From Paracoccaceae bacterium (GTDB taxonomy: Bacteria > Pseudomonadota > Alphaproteobacteria > Rhodobacterales > Rhodobacteraceae): DNA of 7,973 nucleotides. Below are positions 6,076 to 7,973 of this stretch, one piece after another. Below the pieces are notes generated by a model that worked only from the letters and a program-made list of their open reading frames with translations, was not told the origin of the DNA and ran no database searches. The translations under genes were made by a program, and so were the position numbers. Positions within the stretch are counted from its first letter, which is position 1; each line of letters begins with the position of its first letter. The DNA lies in the NCBI GenBank assembly GCA_003564655.1, contig PXES01000322.1, positions 1 to 7,973 on the forward strand, given 5' to 3'.

Positions 6076-6105
6076 TGGTTAGCACGAAAAGCGAACATCT
6101 GCCAA
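6076..6105 (-). promoter_or_regulatory. Candidate ruvC promoter with embedded SOS-like box
   Basis: Read on the minus strand, TTGGCA (6105-6100) and TAACCA (6081-6076) are 18 bases apart, 35 bases from the ruvC start. The -35 is good and the -10 is weak. The sequence GTTC-N7-GTGC (6096-6082) fills most of the spacer and differs by one base from the GTTC-N7-GTTC LexA box known for Alphaproteobacteria. ruvCAB genes belong to the SOS regulon in several alphaproteobacteria. The match is 7 of 8 defined bases, so the site is a hypothesis. Confidence 0.4.
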
Positions 6106-6180
6106 GGGTTTGCATGCTGCACCGCATCACCAGCCATGCCGCGGCTGCATAAGGGGTTTGCGTTTTATCGTTCTACTCCT

Positions 6181-6227
6181 GCGCAGATTTCGCGCGTATT
6201 TGACCATCATCCGCACAATATCTGCGC
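6181..6227 (+). promoter_or_regulatory. Inverted repeat upstream of the DUF1127 gene
   Basis: GCGCAGAT (6181-6188) and its exact inverse ATCTGCGC (6220-6227) lie 39 bases apart, centre to centre, 33 to 79 bases before the DUF1127 start. They could form a long-loop RNA stem or be two half-sites of an operator. A TTGACC at 6200-6205 lies between them, but no good -10 is found at 16-18 bases from it. Confidence 0.3.
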
Positions 6228-6259
6228 GGAATGAAAATTAGATCCCGATGGAGACCACG

Positions 6260-6469
6260 ATGACTTTCTATGCACAAAGCCGTATTCATACGGAACAGGT
6301 GCTCGCCGGTTTCCAGGGCCTGTCGCTTGGCGCCTTGATCGCCACCCTCAAGACCTGGAACGACGAACGCATCACCCGGCGCGACCTGAAGGCGCTGACC
6401 GACCGCGAACTGGCCGATATCGGCCTGCGCCGCTCGGATATCGACGCTGTCGCCAAGGGCAAGTTCTAA
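6260..6469 (+). CDS. Small DUF1127 domain protein
   Basis: A 69-residue basic protein with a C-terminal DUF1127 (YjiS-like) domain at about residues 30-64. The typical pattern is Trp33, Arg37, Arg40-Arg41 and the core DRELADIGL (48-56) followed by RRSDI. Several DUF1127 proteins of Alphaproteobacteria are stress-induced and affect RNA stability or small-RNA maturation; Rhodobacter sphaeroides CcaF1 is an example. A role for this one is inferred only from family. The ATG at 6260 is preferred because GGAG (6250-6253) is 6 bases upstream; an in-frame ATG at 6248 has no ribosome-binding site. It is transcribed divergently from ruvC and is closed by a strong hairpin terminator, so it is probably a single-gene transcript. 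Confidence 0.87.
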   Translation: MTFYAQSRIHTEQVLAGFQGLSLGALIATLKTWNDERITRRDLKALTDRELADIGLRRSDIDAVAKGKF

Positions 6470-6501
6470 GCTGACCCCCCGGCAACTGCCGAACGCTATG
6501 C

Positions 6502-6529
6502 CAGCCGCCCGTCTTCGGGCGGCTGTTTG
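6502..6529 (+). terminator. Intrinsic terminator of the DUF1127 gene
   Basis: A perfect 10-base-pair GC-rich stem, CAGCCGCCCG (6502-6511) with CGGGCGGCTG (6516-6525), closes on the tetraloop TCTT and is followed by TTTGCGTTG. It starts 33 bases after the DUF1127 stop. The downstream T-run is short. The symmetrical stem may also serve the minus-strand gene that ends at 6545. Confidence 0.75.
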
Positions 6530-6544
6530 CGTTGCCGTGGTCGA

Positions 6545-6943
6545 TCAGGCCTCGGGGGGGTCGGGCTGCTGGTCGGGTTCGGGCACATTCGGACGCGTTT
6601 GCGCGACAGGCGCCGCGTTCGGAAGAAAGGGGCGCAGAACGTCGGCGATCCCGGTCGAGACCGGATCGGGTAACAGCGCCAAGGCGCGCGGCGAGTCTGC
6701 GGCGTGTCCGGCAACCGCCGGGGCCACTATCCGGGCGTAATCGCGCGGACCGTGAAGCGCCAGCAGGAAGCTCTTGGTCAACAGCAGCATGACCGCGACT
6801 GTCACAAGCGCTCCGGCGACACTGCTCAGCACCGACCGTCGCCGCTTGCGCCGCGCCTTGCGGACCCTCGGGTCACGGGCAAGGTGCTCTCTGCGGACTT
6901 GCGCGCAGCGCTGGTCGAAAGCTTCTCTCTGTTCTGGCGTCAT
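6545..6943 (-). CDS. Hypothetical single-pass membrane protein
   Basis: Unrecognised protein of 132 residues. A charged N-terminus (1-22, MTPEQREAFDQR...) is followed by a strongly basic cluster (23-36, many Arg and Lys) and one hydrophobic segment (about 38-63). The remainder is an Ala/Pro-rich tail ending in PEPDQQPDPPEA. By the positive-inside rule the N-terminus should be cytoplasmic and the tail periplasmic. No cleavage site typical of a secreted protein follows the membrane segment, so it is probably anchored. The ATG at 6943 is preferred over an in-frame TTG at 6949 because GAGG (6951-6954) is 7 bases upstream of the ATG. It lies 108 bases beyond prmA on the same strand. The coding call rests on the membrane layout, the ribosome-binding site and codon bias; no function can be assigned. 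Confidence 0.7.
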   Translation of the reverse strand: MTPEQREAFDQRCAQVRREHLARDPRVRKARRKRRRSVLSSVAGALVTVAVMLLLTKSFLLALHGPRDYARIVAPAVAGHAADSPRALALLPDPVSTGIADVLRPFLPNAAPVAQTRPNVPEPDQQPDPPEA

Positions 6944-7051
6944 GGCCAAGCCTCATCTTCGATCAGGACCTATCGGGCCGGTTTCGGCCGCGCCGGTCAG
7001 GCATTACAGGTGAGATAGCAGGCAAACCCGGCAGAAATTTGGCAGTCGCCC

Positions 7052-7927
7052 TCAGGCCGCCTGGCGGATCAGGGTCAATGTCGCCCAGTCGCCGATATCG
7101 TCACGGTGCTGCAAGCCGAAGCCGGCCGCCGTGTAGGCAGCGAGGACGGTCTCGGCCTGTTCGACCAGCAGCCCCGACAGGATCGCATGCCCGCCCGCCG
7201 CACAGTACCGCGCCATGTCGGGGGCGAGATCGATCAGCGGTCCCATCAGGATATTGGCAAAGACAAGATCAAAGGGTGCGGCCATCTGCAATTCGGGGTG
7301 GTCGAACCCCGTCGCCTCGAGGCAGAGCACCCGGCCCTCGAGCCCGTTTGCCCCGACATTGGCGCGGGCAACATCGACAGCCACTGCGTCGATGTCGCTG
7401 GCCCGCACCAGCCCGGGCCAGATGCGCGCCGCCGCCATGGCAAGAACGGCAGTGCCGCAGCCGATATCGACCACATTGCGCCCGCGGAATCCGCCCGTAT
7501 CCAGCCGGTCGAGTGCGCGCAGGCAGCCCAGCGTCGTGCCGTGATGGCCGGTGCCGAAAGCCATTGCCGCCTCGATCAGAAGGCCGATCCGCCCTTCGGG
7601 CAATCGGTGGGCGTCATGGCTGCCATAGACGAAAAAGCGCCCGGCCTCGACCGGGGCAAGGTCACGGCGCACCTTGGCCACCCAGTCGATCTCGGGCAGT
7701 TCCGAGACCACCAAGGCGCGCGCGTCAAAAGCCTGGGCAAGGATGGCCAACTCCAGATCGTCGGGCGGATCGGTGAAGTAGCCGCCCACCTCCCACAGCC
7801 CGGAGCCATCCTCCAACTCGAACACGCCCACGCCCATCGGCGCGGGGTCGAGGTTTTCCATCGCCTCGGACAATGCATAGGCATCGCTCTCCGAGGCGAG
7901 TTGGGTCAGGGCCGTATATGTCGGCAT
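7052..7927 (-). CDS. prmA: Ribosomal protein L11 methyltransferase
   Basis: Cytoplasmic S-adenosylmethionine-dependent enzyme that methylates lysines and the N-terminus of ribosomal protein L11. The 291 residues fit the family. The N-terminal substrate-recognition domain (about 1-100) is divergent, as is usual. The catalytic domain shows the PrmA hallmark AFGTGHHGTT (123-132), SAM-binding motif I VVDIGCGTAVLA (152-163), the acidic residue region SDIDAVAVDVARAN (177-190) and FANIL (223-227, Asn225), the counterpart of the NxxY/NPPY motif of amino-group methyltransferases. The ATG at 7927 has AGG (7934-7936) 6 bases upstream. A stop codon of a possible upstream gene lies 12 bases before it. E. 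coli prmA mutants are healthy, so the gene is probably not essential. Confidence 0.95.
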   Translation of the reverse strand: MPTYTALTQLASESDAYALSEAMENLDPAPMGVGVFELEDGSGLWEVGGYFTDPPDDLELAILAQAFDARALVVSELPEIDWVAKVRRDLAPVEAGRFFVYGSHDAHRLPEGRIGLLIEAAMAFGTGHHGTTLGCLRALDRLDTGGFRGRNVVDIGCGTAVLAMAAARIWPGLVRASDIDAVAVDVARANVGANGLEGRVLCLEATGFDHPELQMAAPFDLVFANILMGPLIDLAPDMARYCAAGGHAILSGLLVEQAETVLAAYTAAGFGLQHRDDIGDWATLTLIRQAA

Positions 7928-7939
7928 GGGCGACCTGCG

Positions 7940-7973
7940 CTACTGAATCCGCGTGGCGATAACGAGGCTGCCC
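7940..7973 (-). CDS. Possible C-terminal end of a gene upstream of prmA
   Basis: On the minus strand the frame ending in TAG (7942-7940) reads GSLVIATRIQ and is open to the window edge. Its stop is 12 bases before the prmA start, which would fit a tight operon. Ten codons are too few to identify a family or to prove that it is coding. Confidence 0.28.
   Translation of the reverse strand, partial: GSLVIATRIQ

Noticed and set aside
6042..6137. N-terminal extension of RuvC by 32 residues using an ATG at 6137.
   Set aside because: The extension has no family similarity and crosses the likely promoter; the ATG at 6041 begins at the conserved RVIGIDPG with a good ribosome-binding site.
1277..6161. 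The 11-base sequence AAGGGGTTTGC occurs at 1277-1287 and again at 6151-6161.
   Set aside because: One copy is the maoC ribosome-binding site, the other lies in the ruvC/DUF1127 gap without further shared sequence; probably chance.
6470..6501. CcsR-like small RNAs downstream of the DUF1127 gene, as beside ccaF1 in Rhodobacter sphaeroides.
   Set aside because: Only about 32 bases lie between the stop codon and the terminator, and no repeated CUCCUCCC-type loop is present.
6550..6560. CCTCGGGGGG core of the intergenic element repeated at the end of the membrane protein gene.
   Set aside because: It encodes the Pro-Pro-Glu-Ala C-terminus and lacks the AT-rich lead and hairpins; similar G-runs occur by chance (also near 4932).

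Overview
The window is GC-rich chromosomal DNA from an alphaproteobacterium, most likely a member of the Rhodobacteraceae (Paracoccus/Rhodobacter/Roseobacter type). The evidence is the codon bias (nearly every third position G or C), the protein sequences, the ruvC-ruvA-ruvB order, and a GC-rich intergenic element with an ATATCCTCGGGGGG-type core that I associate from memory with this family. No mobile element, CRISPR array, tRNA or rRNA was seen. Most of the window is housekeeping DNA.

Left block, plus strand (1-2714): the C-terminal end of a manganese-dependent inorganic pyrophosphatase overlaps by 4 bases a class IIA HAD hydrolase of the TIGR01459 type. After a 150-base gap with a small hairpin and a possible promoter come a MaoC/PhaJ-like enoyl-CoA hydratase and then ribF (riboflavin kinase/FAD synthetase). 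The 40-base maoC-ribF gap can fold into two mutually exclusive hairpins, one of which covers the ribF ribosome-binding site.

Middle block, minus strand (2968-6041): ruvC, ruvA, a GIY-YIG nuclease-family gene and ruvB form a tightly packed operon. ruvC/ruvA and nuclease/ruvB overlap by 4 bases (ATGA), and 4 bases separate ruvA from the nuclease gene. RuvABC migrates and resolves Holliday junctions. A GIY-YIG protein, the fold also used by the eukaryotic resolvase subunit SLX1, lying inside this operon is the most interesting feature of the window. A near-consensus alphaproteobacterial SOS box (GTTC-N7-GTGC) lies 41 bases upstream of ruvC, within the spacer of a weak promoter candidate. The operon converges on ribF across a 253-base region holding the GC-rich hairpin element.

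Right block (6181-7973): a small DUF1127 gene on the plus strand, divergent from ruvC, ends at a strong hairpin terminator. It is followed by two minus-strand genes: a one-pass membrane protein of unknown function, and prmA (ribosomal protein L11 methyltransferase). The last bases may hold the end of a further minus-strand gene upstream of prmA.
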